Source: Siderastrea radians
Lineage: Eukaryota; Cnidaria; Anthozoa; Scleractinia; Rhizangiidae
DNA: 64,000 nucleotides
Direction: 5' to 3'
Assembly: GCA_964017195.1 (NCBI GenBank)
Contig: OZ024897.1
Coordinates: 34,621,036-34,685,035, forward strand
The position numbers and the translations under genes were made by a program. Numbering within the stretch: position 1 is the stretch's first letter; each line of letters opens with the position of its first letter. Positions 9,166-20,867 of the stretch are shown one piece after another. The notes under the pieces are model-generated. The model saw only the letters and a list, made by a program, of their open reading frames with translations, was not told the DNA's origin and did no database searches.

Positions 9166-10239
9166 GATAAAGGCTTTAATAGATCGGATCGTCGGAGCGT
9201 GGAAATTGAAGTTGGGAAAAAATATCACACGCCACTATTTGCCTAAGGGTTTAACAATGTTATTTATTTTTACCTGTCATAGCAATCTTAGTAAATGAAC
9301 TACTAAGAAAAATGATTAAATGTCAAGTTATTATTTTTACGCAGCGAATAAGGCAAGCGAAAGCTTCGTTTCCTCGGCGGTCCGCATGTTGTTGTTGTTG
9401 AGCAGCGGAAAATTTTCCTTGTGGCTTTTAATTTTGACTACAAATATTTAGATTCCGGTCACACAAGGCCTCCAGTTCTTGAAAAAAAAAAGATTTGATT
9501 TTTTTCACTTCCTTCGGCTCAGAAAAAGAATTCTATAAAAACTGTTTAAAATATTTAGCAGCGCCAAGCACTTGTGTTTCAATGTGTTGAGTGACCACTG
9601 TACTATGATAGACACGATAAGCTGCCTGCCAGCTGATTACAACAATTACGGTTTTTCAAGAAAGTTCCCCAGACTATGCCAAGAATGGCAAAAAATTTCA
9701 ATGCTTTTTTTAATAATATATAATGAACATAAACAATGGCAGACAAAGTATCGCTTCTTTTATTTTCTCCCACACCAACAGTAACATGGATCGCCCCATG
9801 GTTGAGAATTTGCGAGCATCAAAGTCTAAAGTTTTCATAGGTGTTTTGTCTAAATTTCCACAGCTTAAAAGATCAATTCTTCGAATAGCCATGTCTATTT
9901 TGCTACAGGTTTACAGTGGATAAAAGTTACATAGCCTATCTTGGAATGGACAACTTTATGATCGCTGGGTAGCGGCTGAACAGCTGGCTGGATCGGCGCT
10001 ATCCAAGCTTTGAACAACTGAGATGAAGCGCCAAATGTTATCCACCGGACAGCGACTTATCTGTTGAAAAAGAGTTATCCACTTTTTGAGCAACTGGGGC
10101 CTGAGCTACAATCATTGTCTACGCATATTTCGCTTATGTTTTGAACTCCCGCCAAATAACTCAAATAATATGGCGAGACAAAAAACTTTAAACAGTTTGT
10201 TGACAAGATTATTAGTTGAAACCTCACATCAGTTCTTAC

Positions 10240-10362
10240 ATCGTACGGTAAGAAAAATTCTTCATTTGCCGAATGAAACGAATCCTCAGAGGCTTCGGAA
10301 GCTAAAGACTGTTCCGAATCGTAGAAATACTCTTCGGAGGTTTCGCAGTCGACGGTAGACAT
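10240..10362 (-). CDS. Acidic first exon (41 aa) within TTAA transposon copy 1
   Basis: ATG at 10362 opens a Ser/Glu-rich 41-residue stretch (SEEYFYDSEQS...EEFFLPYD) ending at an excellent donor (GAT, then gtaaga). The second copy (47574-47696) keeps the ORF, but its donor reads gtcaga. I do not recognise the protein and no downstream exon was identified. It may be the start of the transposon's own gene. Confidence 0.4.
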
Positions 10363-10606
10363 CTTCAGTCAAAACACAAGGAAACGCGACTGAGGTGAGC
10401 CTCTGACGTCACAAGCTATTAAATTGCGCAATCACCCAGGAACACGTTTTTAGTAATGGCGGACACATTTTACGCGACTTTGGAGCTAAAAAATATTAGG
10501 ATGGAAGGTTTGTTGTTCAGTTTTCTGGAGAAATATGAACAAAACGCGATATTCTGCGACAGAATTTGGCCGAAATAAACCTATGAATTTTAGTCCCAGT
10601 GGCACT

Positions 10607-11639
10607 TTAAAGAAAAGCTCCCATAACGCTACATGAAAGTTTTTTTGATAAATATAGAGAGCCCTGAGCCTAACATACATTCAGAATTTTACAGATGAGA
10701 CAAAAGGTCTAGGAAAATAAATTCACGTAAACGAAGTGATGTCGCGAATCGCCCGTGTAATTGTGCGAACACCTTAATCTTACTACCTAGTAAACAAGCA
10801 AATGCGAATTAATAGAGATAAACTCTGATTTACCATCAGAAGTCTAGGTATAAACTGTGGAATACGCCGTCACATCGAAAGCATTACTGAGAGAAGAGGC
10901 TACCCCGAACGCGGTGAAAGGCTCAAGAAATTATAGCTAATTATGTAGGACTTTGGGAGCTCGCTACGCCGTGCGCCAAGAGAAATTATTTGGAGTATAA
11001 AAGAGATATTAGGAGCTGGCTAAGCGGTACACGGAGAGCGATAAATTTGATAAATTGAATGTACGAGGGATGTTGAGAGCTGGCTAAGCAGTAAAAAGAA
11101 CAAGCAATACACAGTAAGGTTTGTTATGGTCGATTAAGCTCGGTTGTTTATATTTTCACGTTATATGTGGCCGAGTAATTCAAAGAATTTCGCGTAATAT
11201 TTTCGTTTATAGAACTAGGAATACACGGTGATGTTCTGTTATGGTTCACTAGTTTATAGGAACTTCAAATAATATTCTTTTAGCCGAAGTTTAAGTGAGG
11301 AACGTTTATAGCACGCGGAATACACGGTAATGTTTTCCTATTTTCTGCTTACCGCATTCAAGTCGTAGCCAAGTTGAATAAAAATAATTTCTACGTATCG
11401 CGGAGCCGGCTTGGCGGCGACACAGAAAATAGTTCACGTGAAGGGGCACATATTATGCAGTTAAGCCGAAATATGTTGAGACTATACATGTATATGCACA
11501 AGACAACCGAGCGAAGTATCTCTTAGGCATGTGAGGAAATGTGTATCTTACCGTACATGTGATGTTAGCACAAACGGCAAATAAATATTCGCCCACCATT
11601 CGACGATCCCGCTCAGCTATGGTTGCTGACGTTTTTCGT
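10607..11639. other. Non-coding stretch with a recurring AATACACGGTRATGTT motif
   Basis: No gene is visible. A motif close to GGAATACACGGTAATGTT recurs near 10,858, 11,107, 11,218 and 11,317, and GAGCTGGCTAAGC recurs near 11,010 and 11,075. This could be a degenerate subterminal repeat array. Confidence 0.35.
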
Positions 11640-12166
11640 CCTGATGGCTGGAACTGATCCTGGTTTTAAATATTTCCTTGTAACTTTCTCATGAAATGCT
11701 TTAGTAAAACATTCAGCCGTGAAATGCACAAAGCAAACAGCTTGGTGTCCAACAGGATTGAAGTCCTTCCGGTGCACGCACCCACTCGTTGGTGAACTGT
11801 GAATGGAAATTTCCGATTCATCAATGCTTTCTTTGCCTTACTTTTCAACATTAGAGCGCCGACCACGCATACTTCAGCTCAAAATCGAAGAAATGAATTT
11901 TGCAAACCCTCACACCTCTCCGAATGCATAAGAAAGTTGCCACGTTTGTTTTGCTGTGTTGAGACTTCTACGTTACTTCCTCTCTGGGAAACTCGGCCCA
12001 ACTCGTCCCGGTCATTTTTGAATTGAGTAATGGCGGCAAGCCGAATTCGAAAATTACAATTAAAATAATCGGACTTCCCGTACGAATTTCGACTTAAAAC
12101 TTTGCACGATGAGCAATATGTACTTATATTTTCGAAATATGGAGAGAACAAGATCATAGTGGCACT
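11640..12166 (-). mobile_element. Remnant of a TTAA transposon with a THAP-like exon
   Basis: The right edge reads AGTGGCACT followed by TTAA (12167-12170), the same terminal sequence as the 45114-47940 element. Reading inwards on the minus strand, one frame at about 11,795-11,640 gives HQAVCFVHFTAECF followed by YLKPGSVPAI, a THAP zinc-finger C-terminal half (C..HF...CF and the LKPGSVP tail). Upstream frames are disrupted. THAP domains occur in Kolobok and P-type transposases, and Kolobok targets TTAA, so this fits a decayed Kolobok-like element. Confidence 0.5.
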
Positions 12167-12170
12167 TTAA

Positions 12171-13590
12171 TTATCTCTGAAAAATGCGTGGTTACGCACA
12201 GTTTTCTTTTTGCATTCCAATAACCCTTGCTAAGATCGACTTTTTTCCCATAGTCACAACCTTTGCAAAAATACATCTCTTTTAGAAGGTACCTTCCTTA
12301 AGCTCGCTTAAAGCAGAAGTAAAACTTTTCTGAAATATCGGTAAAGAGTGAAACGTGGCCAGGGGAGCGTTATTCGAGCAATTTATCCCGGATATGGTTC
12401 AGATTCCCATTCGTGTTCTGACCTTGAATAATTGATTTTCTGACACGACACTCTCAAAATAATCTCCTCGGTACGGCGGCACAGTAGATTAACCAAAAAG
12501 CCATACATCTGACACAGTTAAAACTATAACAGCTCTTGTCTTCCTTGTATTTACTCTCTAATTCGTGGAAAAGAACAACGTCAGTCGTGAGTAATACTAA
12601 TTGAAAGTAAAGCTACTGAAAATATTAAATTAAATACTCTTATCGAGTCAATACTAGTTTAGCATAATTAGCCTCGGGATCAGGAAAATTTTTTCAGATA
12701 ACAAGCGTGTCTTGTAGGCATTCCTCTTCCTGCAAATATATTTTTTACATAAGTATTGTTCTGTTTATTTACGAAATCAGGGTACCCAACGGTTCTTTTC
12801 GGGGAATATCTGTTGGAAAGGCCTAAATCGCCTGAATCATTTGGATTTAATTTTTGTGAAAACTAGAGATTCCTTTGGCGAAACATCCCCTCAGACTTTC
12901 GTAACAAGGGGACTGATTATAATTCCTATTGTTTTCTGAGGGACAGATATGTCGTAGAGTGTAAAATAAAGCTAGCTATTGTAGCATTTTCGTAGAGCTA
13001 TCAGCAGCTCGTGAATTCGGCGGATAGGATTCTGTTTCCTAGATTCCTGTTTCCTTCTGCGGCCTGAATTTTCAGCTAAAAATTCCCAACAGATCAACCT
13101 GTATTAGCTTACACAAATTTGCCTTTAAAAAGCTCTGAAAAAATCTTAGAGAGCAGAAAATAATATTCCAAGTATTTTGCTAAAATATAAGTTCAAGTAT
13201 CTTTCAATTAAAATTTATAATTAGTTAATTGGTATTTATTAGAAAGAACTTTTAATGCCTGTATCACGCAAGGCAACCAATATAGTAACCCACCCTGACA
13301 AGAATGAAATTCAAAGGCTGCAATTATTACCATTTGAACCTCGTCTCATGCGTGGTTTGACCAAATAGCGTGCTGCTGTCGTGTACTGTTTTTGTGTCAG
13401 TGTTAATAATTAAAAACCAATCAGTTCTTGTGAATGCAGAAAAGTGAAGAAACTATGTGGAATTAGAAAAGGAAATTGTTCTTCTGGCTGTTTCAAAAAA
13501 AAAAAAAAAGGAAAACCAAAACAAGATAAAACTAATTTGGGTTGTTTGCCTAGACGGAGGCGACATTTCCTCCCTAATGACCAGTAATGC
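12171..13590. other. AT-rich DNA without recognised genes
   Basis: No ORF with a recognisable domain and no clear terminal repeats were found on either strand. From about 13,590 the sequence becomes the promoter-side region of gene A and resembles 20,640-20,850. Confidence 0.4.
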
Positions 13591-13994
13591 AATTTGCTGC
13601 AAATCTTTATTGTGTATATTGACTCCCAGTGAGTAAAATAGAGAAAATTGCCAACTTGAAGGTCGGAATTTAATAACCTTTTATTGCTATACCTCGTATT
13701 CCAAAGACTAAATATAAAAAAAAAACTAATTCTCTTTACTCCGGCCAATTTAAAGTTTGCACAGTTCGGAACTGAATTGCTTTTCATTGTTATACCTCGC
13801 GTTCAACAAGCTAAATAATAATGATAAAAAAATAACTAATTAATTACAACTACTGGCCAACTTGAAGTTTGAAATGAAAGCTACCAGCAGTTAAATAAAT
13901 AACTATTGCCAGTTATACGAATTAATAGAACGTTACTTTCGTCGAGTGCACAATTTTTTCTGAGCGAACGACGTCTTTGGTTAAATCTGCTGTT

Positions 13995-16900
13995 ATGAAG
14001 CAAACATTGGTGTTGACTTCACTTTTTGTTTGTGTAACATCAAGCTATGGATCCGGAATTGGCGGCAGACCAGCTGCGGTAAACTAATACTAAAATCACC
14101 TAAATGTCTAGTTTTTAACTATTCGGTCAGTCAGTCAGTCAGTCAGTCAGTCCGTCGGTCAGTCCCTAAATGAGTAAGTAATAAAAGAGACATACCAAAT
14201 TATATCTTTATTCAGTTAATGCCTAATTACCTACCAGCAAGGAATCATGGCAGTTGCTTGCCAATTGGAATGCCAAATAACACCCATGCTTCTGGTCCTT
14301 TCTGTTCTTCTTGCTTTTCATAATTTCCTAATAATATAGAAAGTGTATCACATTATGAAATTAAAAAGAAAAGGATTTACGGTATTAATAAATTCGTCAC
14401 TGCCCTGGCGTTTTTCACTCGGTCTGATGGAAACACTCTCATTATGAGTAAACCTTACATACTGCTTGGGGATAGGGCAGGGAAGGGGGGAAGAGAGAGG
14501 AGGGGAAAGGCAACCAACGAAAGCCTGAGATAAGCGCCGTTGAAGGTTCGGAAACAGGCTTCCTTTTCACATCTTACGGTGTAATCGAAATCTTTTCTAT
14601 TTCTCCTTTGTTGCATTGCTTGTTTCGATAAAGTTTTTTATATTAGGAGTGAGTTGAATAATCCTTCCCTGAGAAACAATCTGATAAATGTATCTCTTCC
14701 AAGACTAAAATGTGATCCGGTCTTGTAAAACAGAAAATTTAACAGTACTGACTTTTGTGTATTTGAGATACTTGTAAAATGATGTTTGAATTTTGTTGTG
14801 AGCCTTGCCCATTCAGTTCCAATCACCTGTCTCTCTCCATCCCCGTTGCTCCTAGCTGAAGCATAGAGCATCTATAGTCCTCCTTCACTCGACTCCGATC
14901 CTGGGCTCTGCGTTCCATGTCACTCTATAAATATAGCTAGCGCAAACCTTGCTGCCGCAGTTCTTGTTCGGCCGGCCTCCTCCAAGTGTTTTTGGTTTTC
15001 CTCGCTTCCTCTTCCCTTGCCGGTCCCAGAAGAGAGATTGCTTGGTTACGTTGCTACGTGGTTTCCTCAAGACCAATCCATTTCCATTTCTTAACTTCTG
15101 ATTTGATTCAGCATCCTCTCTTGGTATGTTTGTGTCCACAGGTCTTCATTTCTGATGATATTTGACCATCTCACCTCAAGGATGCAGCGTAGGCATCGAT
15201 TTACAAAGGCCTTGGCTCAATCTGTGATGTACTTTGTCACTCTCCACGTTTCAGTCCCGTACAGTAAGACGATTTTTACACTGGTATTAAATATCCTAAG
15301 TATATCTTCTTTGATCTCCAAACAGGTCTGAGGAGGCGAAAAGCTGTTCTTCTTTACCAATCGCCACCTTCACGTCTTGTTCGGTCCCTCCGTCGGTAGC
15401 TATCACACTTCCGAGATACGTAAACAAGTTCACGTCTTCTACTTCCTCATTTTCCAGAATGATTACATCTTGCCTGGTGTTGTTAATTTTCAATACTTTG
15501 GTCTTGCTCTTCTTTATGTTTAGACCTGTTGTTCTGTTCTTGAAGTTGCAGCTACTGACTGGACTTTGCCCTGTGTGTGTTGGTGGCTGTGGGAAAGGAG
15601 TGCGATGTCATCTGCAAAGTCCAAATCATGTAGCTGGGAAAGAAGGGTCGACTGGATCCCTGTCCTAGAACCCTCAGTTGTAGTTTTGAGAATGTGCCTA
15701 CCCAACACCTCTTCTCTTCCTGTGTTATCGCTCCCAACATTTTTGTTGTAGTCTCTTATAATGAGGACAAGATCTCTCTTTGGTATTTTATTTAAGATAC
15801 TTTGGAGGGCGTTGTAGAATTCCCCTTTCTCCTCGAGATCTGCGTCATTTGTTGGTGCATATCCTTGTACAATTGCAATTCTGGCACTACCTGCATATAA
15901 CCTAGCAGTGATCAGTCTTGCGTTGATAGGCTCCCAATCAACCAGCGCTTTGGCTGTCTCTGCTGGGAGAAGGAAGCCTACTCCCTGTGTGTGTTGTGTC
16001 CGCCATCATCCTCGTGGCCTGAGGTCTGGTGTAGCCAGATGCTAATCTGGATCTTCCTGTTTTGATCTACCTTGCTTCACAAATTCCGAGCAGTGTGATG
16101 TTATATCTGATAATTTCGTTTGCAACTTGCTGAGCTTTCCCAGCTTCGAACATGGTCTTGATGTTCCACGTCCCAAATCTGATAAAAGTACTGAGCGTGA
16201 GCAATGGATTCAGCCTTGCAGCTTCCATGTTTTGGGTTTGGCTTCCCTGCGTCATGTCAATCCCAGATGGAATTTGTCTTACTCGACAAAAAACAGGTTG
16301 AGTAGTGCGGTTTCCCATTGACGTTTCTGTAACCAAGTAGGTGGTTGGCCTACTGTTCAACCCCCAACCTGGAGGCCAGGGTTTTTCTGTCAGGGTTTAC
16401 CTTCCCTTAGCCAGTATGATCCCGTTATTTAAAGGCACGGATACCCTCGATCACCTTTTGCCGTTATTGCTCAGCTGCAGTATAAACCACATTTTACCAG
16501 GGCTACGACGGGGACGTGCAACAGCCGAATTGGTGGCAGAGCCTATTGGTGGGCATTTCTTGGCATTTATAAGGCAAGTCTAGTGATATCAGTGCACGGC
16601 CAACCGAGACTCTTTACCACCCTTAACATCTCAGTCATCTGTTCTGATTCTTCAATTTTTTTCCTTGAACAGAAGAAGGAAAACGAAAAAGTGAAGACAG
16701 ACGGGCTTCAAACACCTCCTACCCTTCCAACCGCAGGGACTCATCCTGGAGTGTACTTTCAACTCTTCTCTGGCATGCGCGGGCCAGTACCAGAGGTGAG
16801 AAATGAAAAGCCACCCGTTAAGTTAAACATTATCATGATATACCCACTTAGGATGTGGTGGTTTTTCGCAATCTGTTTAGTTGTCAACTCAAGACTAATG

Positions 16901-17233
16901 ATAAGGTTTCGTACCATTACAAAAGATTCTCACAGATTTATGGGAGCTCGCACTACGAACCTATATGATGGCGTTTTTGGACTGAATGAAACCTCGAGGA
17001 GATACTTCAGAAAGAGGGCGAAACTGTTGGGTATAGAATTCTAACTGGATTCTTCCATACTCGCCAGCATTGTAGAGTGCAGTATTTTTCAGACATTTGA
17101 GTTTTCTCATCTATCTCTGCTTCAAAACTGCTGCCATTGTTTCTTTTTGGTTTAGAAAACACGGACAAAACCACAAGTCATGAAGATGCGTACTGGATCT
17201 TATAAACGTCCCTTTTATGGTCGTAAGTATTAA
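13995..17233 (+). CDS. Gene A: small secreted basic protein, three exons (about 94 aa)
   Basis: Exon 1 (13995-14078) encodes a typical signal peptide (MKQTLVLTSLFVCVTSSYG) and ends at GCG, then gtaaac. Exon 2 (16673-16795) is preceded by ttccttgaacag and ends at GAG, then gtgaga. Exon 3 (17156-17233) follows ggtttag and reaches TAA at 17231-17233; it ends in a basic, Tyr-rich segment with TGSYKRPFYGRKY. All junctions are phase 0. A donor inside exon 3 (gtaagt at 17223) and an 18-base mini-exon (17400-17417) allow an alternative end. A dibasic site followed by a Gly-Arg site resembles a peptide precursor, but this is only suggestive. Exon 1 and its promoter have a paralogue at gene B. A LINE sits in intron 1. 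Confidence 0.5.
14126..14151. repeat. (TCAG)n microsatellite
   Basis: About six tandem copies of TCAG in the first intron of gene A. Confidence 0.9.
14640..16365 (-). mobile_element. LINE (non-LTR retrotransposon), internally deleted
   Basis: On the minus strand, about 16,220-16,070 encodes the start of an AP endonuclease (FGTWNIKTMFEAGKAQQVANE, then LLGICEAR). About 15,708-15,520 encodes LHDLDFADDIALLSH, the reverse transcriptase FADD motif. 15,493-15,180 encodes NLFTYLGSVI and VLLYGTETW, and 15,139-14,885 the QGKRKRGKPK tail. Frames shift between blocks and much of the endonuclease and N-terminal RT is missing. It lies in intron 1 of gene A. The endonuclease resembles the craniofacial-development-protein-2-like family of animal LINEs. 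Confidence 0.8.
16366..16672. other. Intron 1 remainder of gene A
   Basis: Short non-coding stretch ending in the polypyrimidine tract and acceptor of gene A exon 2. A SINE-like fragment around 16,400-16,580 is possible, but no box A/B pair is convincing. Confidence 0.3.
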
Positions 17234-17489
17234 CGAAAATTATAAGAATCGGCTGAATCGCGCATAAATAAATTTTGCCAAAGTCTCATTCTAAGTAGGA
17301 GTTTTTTCCTAGTCTAATGTAATTTCCGCCAGAAATAGAAAAACCCCTGAGTTCCTATTTTGCCCTTTCGGAACCCTCAATGATCTCGTTGTCTTCCAGG
17401 CTCCCTGTACATTGTAGGTAAGTCGGTGACAGCAATGAATAACGTACTGAGCATGTTCTTTACTCATTTAACAGGGATCGCACGAGTTT

Positions 17490-17700
17490 CAAGCAATTTC
17501 CCTGTTGCCGCCTAAAAAACAATTTCCAAGCTAAACGTAAAAAGAAATACATCCAGAAATGACAGCGACCATCGATGTGAAGATAGCAACTTATGCAGTT
17601 AAAAAAGAAGAACCTGAGGAAATAAAGGGTTGAACAGGATTCGAACCCTACGATACGGGTGCAGCGCTCTAACAAATTGAGCTATCAAGACAGTCAGATT
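17490..17700 (-). mobile_element. tRNA-derived SINE
   Basis: On the minus strand a tRNA-like head carries box A (TAGCTCAATTTGTTAGAGC, 17665-17684) and box B (GGGTTCGAATCC, about 17637-17648). An internal CCTGAGG/CTTCTTTTTTAAC segment and a non-tRNA body follow. No complete acceptor stem pairing is obvious, so this is a SINE and not a functional tRNA. Confidence 0.7.
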
Positions 17701-18173
17701 GTTTTCAGTTTATTTCTCGAGCAAAGTGCCATGCAAGTTGTCCAAAAATTAGTTACTAGAATTGCCTATCTTGCTTAATTGGACAACAACCAAAAACTTT
17801 CCCTCAATTCATTAACATAAACGAACTTCATTCATAATATTAAAAATATTACATGGAATGACAGTCATTAAGATAAAATAATTATATTGAGTTTATTCGT
17901 GGTAATGTTTCATTTTATCTTTCAGGGTAAGGAAATAGCCCAGTGACTATGCAAGAACAGTGATATTATTGATTATATTCTGAAAATTTTACCTGCACAA
18001 CACACTGCTATCAAGTGAAATAAAATGATTGAAATAATAGCTAATTATAAAAATTCATATTGAATTGATGTTATTTAATTTCTCTTCTTTTCCTCTTCCA
18101 TTCCTTTGGAAAACACGATGAACGTGCCTTGTGCGGTGGCCTTATCACTAAGTATTTCTAGCTTTCGTCTTTT
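17701..18173. other. AT-rich DNA without recognised features
   Basis: No ORF, repeat pair or RNA gene could be supported here. Confidence 0.35.
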
Positions 18174-19172
18174 AAGCCCTAGCCAAACGGAGTCGGAAAT
18201 TAACGCAATTTGAAGACTTGTGGTAACTTTTCACGCAAGCGAACGCAAATTTTTACCCGTTTGGCCACCCAGCGCAAGTCGACTCAAGTTGGTTCAGTAT
18301 GCTCGCAAGGCTGTACTGAAATGCACACCGCGGCAAAATGCACTGCGTACGCGCTGTATTTTTACTTCCTGTCAATGCTCCCCTGCTCCTTACCCGTTAA
18401 AAACTATTGACAACAATAACAAACTCGGGTTCCGGCCGCGAATTTTGAAAAACTTAAGGTCCAGACATCAAACTTAAGGTTAAAAAATACAGAGCAGCTT
18501 CAATAAAGTTTTGTCTGTTTCTACACCTTTGTACCTCCTAGTTTCGGGCTTGCACCCACAGCGAAAAACATCATGAAAGTATATAGTTTACGTTCGCATG
18601 TCACCACTGTAGTGACATTGCTACTCAGCGCGAGCTGTTTTGTAAAAACAGCGAACAAAAAAGTAGCGAAAAACATGTGCATGAAGAGTGAAAAACAAGG
18701 AATGGCACAAAATGCGTAGGGAAACTCTATTCCCTTACAGAAGCCCTTGGAAGAAGCGCTGAATTGCTGGTAAACAGTCAGGTCTGCCGGCTCCACTGGG
18801 ACGAAAAACGACGTCAAAACAACCGGTGCACGTGTCCTATGGCTAAACACTCAAGAGGGCTGCACCCACACTCCATTCCTCTCCGGTTTTATTGTGTGTT
18901 CGAGAGTATTGGCTGGTATTTTTTTGCCGTATCTGCCCGCAGTTCTGCCCGGCATTCCACAATCGTTTTTGACACTTGCTGACACACGAGTTAGAAACTC
19001 GCGGATGCGCAGTCATTTTGCCGCGGTGAAACTGAAATGGCTTTTTTGCAACTTGCGTTGAACTTGCGTCTACTTGCGAGTCCGTTTGGCAACCCATCGC
19101 AAGTCTGCGTGCGCAACTGTTTGCATTTCCAAACTTGCGTTGACTTGCGTCTCCGTTTGGCCAGGGCCTTAC
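18174..19172. mobile_element. About 1-kb TIR element (AAGCCCTAGCCAAACGGAG ends)
   Basis: The left end AAGCCCTAGCCAAACGGAGTC is matched in inverse at the right (GACGCAAGTC...CTCCGTTTGGCCAGGGCCTT). The interior repeats AACTTGCGTTGACTTGCG and its complement. No transposase is recognised, so this is a non-autonomous, probably hAT-like element. A clear target duplication could not be identified. Confidence 0.6.
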
Positions 19173-19476
19173 CTTTATTATTCCTGCCTTCAGTACCTCC
19201 TCTTTTCCGGAAATTAAACTCATGGAGGCTCCTCAGCTGTTAGTGGGTTAAAGTGCAACTAGACTACCCGGACAGTTTCCCGGATTACGAGAAATACTTT
19301 TGATATACCAAAACAAACTTTTCCGTCATCTTTTTTGCGCGATTTCTCTACTCATAAGATACGAGCTGATAGCCTACAGTTAAAAGCTAATCAGAGTGCT
19401 TGCGTGCTCATAATAATCCAGGAACTGTTTGTATGAAGGGCCGTTTACACTGGCGCTTTTTGGGGCGTCAACAAAA

Positions 19477-19546
19477 CCCGGAACATGGAACATTCCGGAA
19501 CATCCCGGAACATCCCAGAACATTCCGGAACATCCCAGAACAGGGC
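19477..19546. repeat. GGAACATCCC/GGAACATTCC minisatellite
   Basis: About six tandem copies of a 10-11 base unit alternating ACATCCCGGA and ACATTCCGGA. Confidence 0.85.
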
Positions 19547-20619
19547 AAATTATCACAAAATAAATGAAAAAAAAGTAATAAAAAAAATAAAACAAAATAA
19601 ACGATATAGAATTAATGGATAAATAAATATATGATCTGTGACTAAATGAACGAATATACTAACTCTGGCTAATTAAAATTAATGCGCCTGATCTCTCGAA
19701 TTCAAAAATATCTCGGATAACATTGAGGCTTTATTTTGGGCATCGAGAGACGGTTTACTTGATATGAGAAAATTAAAGCATTTTCTCAGTCACGCACGCA
19801 GTAGTCTCCTTTGGCGTTGCGTGACGACCCTAAGAATGGCTGCGTAGGAGACTACGCATGCAGTCACGCAGTTCCACTTTCCTGGCACCCTTTTGAGTTT
19901 CCTGGTGTCATGTTTATTCGGTTGTTTAAGGACATTTTGTGTTTAAGTTGATTTCCAAAGTAAAAGTGTGCAGAGATGAATGAACCTAAATTATACTAAC
20001 CTAAAAGAAAAAGTCAGCTTTTCTGTACTTGGGGATCGCACATTCTAAGATAACAAATTTCCCTCCCTTTCTTACGCTGCAACTGTAAAAAGGCCCCGCT
20101 TTCGGTGAAGGTTTGTGTTTCAAACTGAAATATCCGACACAAAAATTATATCAGTTTTTAATTTATTTATTATTTTTCAAAATTTATTCTTCTTGTCTTT
20201 GTCTTTTCTCCGTCGTAATGATGACGCCCCGCTTTTTGATACGTCTTTAACGGCGATCAGGTTTGTGGTGACTTAAATTGCGATTTCAAATCACGCCTGT
20301 TAATTACTGAGCTCGTACCCAGATCTGTTGTGGACGAGATCTGGGTAGGAGATTAGTTCTGATTACGGACAATTTTCTCTTCAATTTTACGGCAATTTCA
20401 CGGCGATTTGGCTGCAATTTTGAAATAATTAGCTCCGGCGGGAGCAGCCGCGCACGCAGTGTGAGTACAAAGAGCTTTATTGCGCTCATCTGGCCTGTTC
20501 CAGGTGTCCCGATAGCGAAGTGAGCAGGGCCGGAAAAGGCAATGCCATTCTGGTGAGACTTTCAGCTGATGTCTCTCAAGTTTACATTCCCTTGCTTTCA
20601 TCAGAGGTTGTTAGCGAAA
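19547..20619. other. Repeat-derived DNA without genes
   Basis: Contains a palindromic GCGTAGGAGACTACGC (about 19,840-19,858) with nearby inverted CACGCAG motifs, and a second palindrome ACCCAGATCT...AGATCTGGGT (about 20,318-20,347). No protein is recognised. Confidence 0.35.
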
Positions 20620-20850
20620 TACGGCCATAAATACGGTTTTTTCCTCTATTGCAATGTAATTTGCTTCAAATCTAAAAAGCAATAACCGGCCAGCTTGAAG
20701 TTCAGAGTTAAATTGCTTTTTATTGTTATACCTTGACTTCCAAAATTTCAACAATGAAATAAAAAGTGACTACAGACCAACTTGAAGTAAAGAATTTAAT
20801 AACTAATTGTTACTAAAATAACAAAGGCATAATCGTTTCTGGTTACTTTA
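20620..20850 (+). promoter_or_regulatory. Distal part of the gene B upstream region, cut off by the 27.8-kb insertion
   Basis: This matches the upstream region of gene A (13,590-13,945), including the GACCAACTTGAAGT and GTTACTTT blocks. The match stops exactly at TA (20849-20850), where the CACAGTAA terminus begins. The continuation of the gene A-like sequence resumes at 48,632 and leads to gene B exon 1. Confidence 0.7.
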
Positions 20851-20867
20851 CACAGTAATTTTTAAAG

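Larger units (their letters stand above)
7283..10606. mobile_element. TTAA-type DNA transposon, copy 1 (left-truncated, interrupted)
   Basis: From about 7283 (minus the insertion at 7345-8536) to 10606 this matches 45838-47940 closely. It ends at 10606 in AGTCCCAGTGGCACT followed by TTAA. The better preserved copy at 45114-47940 shows that this is the right inverted repeat of a TTAA-targeting transposon. The left end is missing here. Inside are a LINE fragment (8546-9165), about 1 kb without recognised genes (9166-10239), and an acidic first-exon-like ORF (10240-10362). Confidence 0.7.

Noticed and set aside
17637..17684. Possible functional tRNA gene
   Set aside because: Box A and box B are present but the arms do not pair properly and a SINE body follows.
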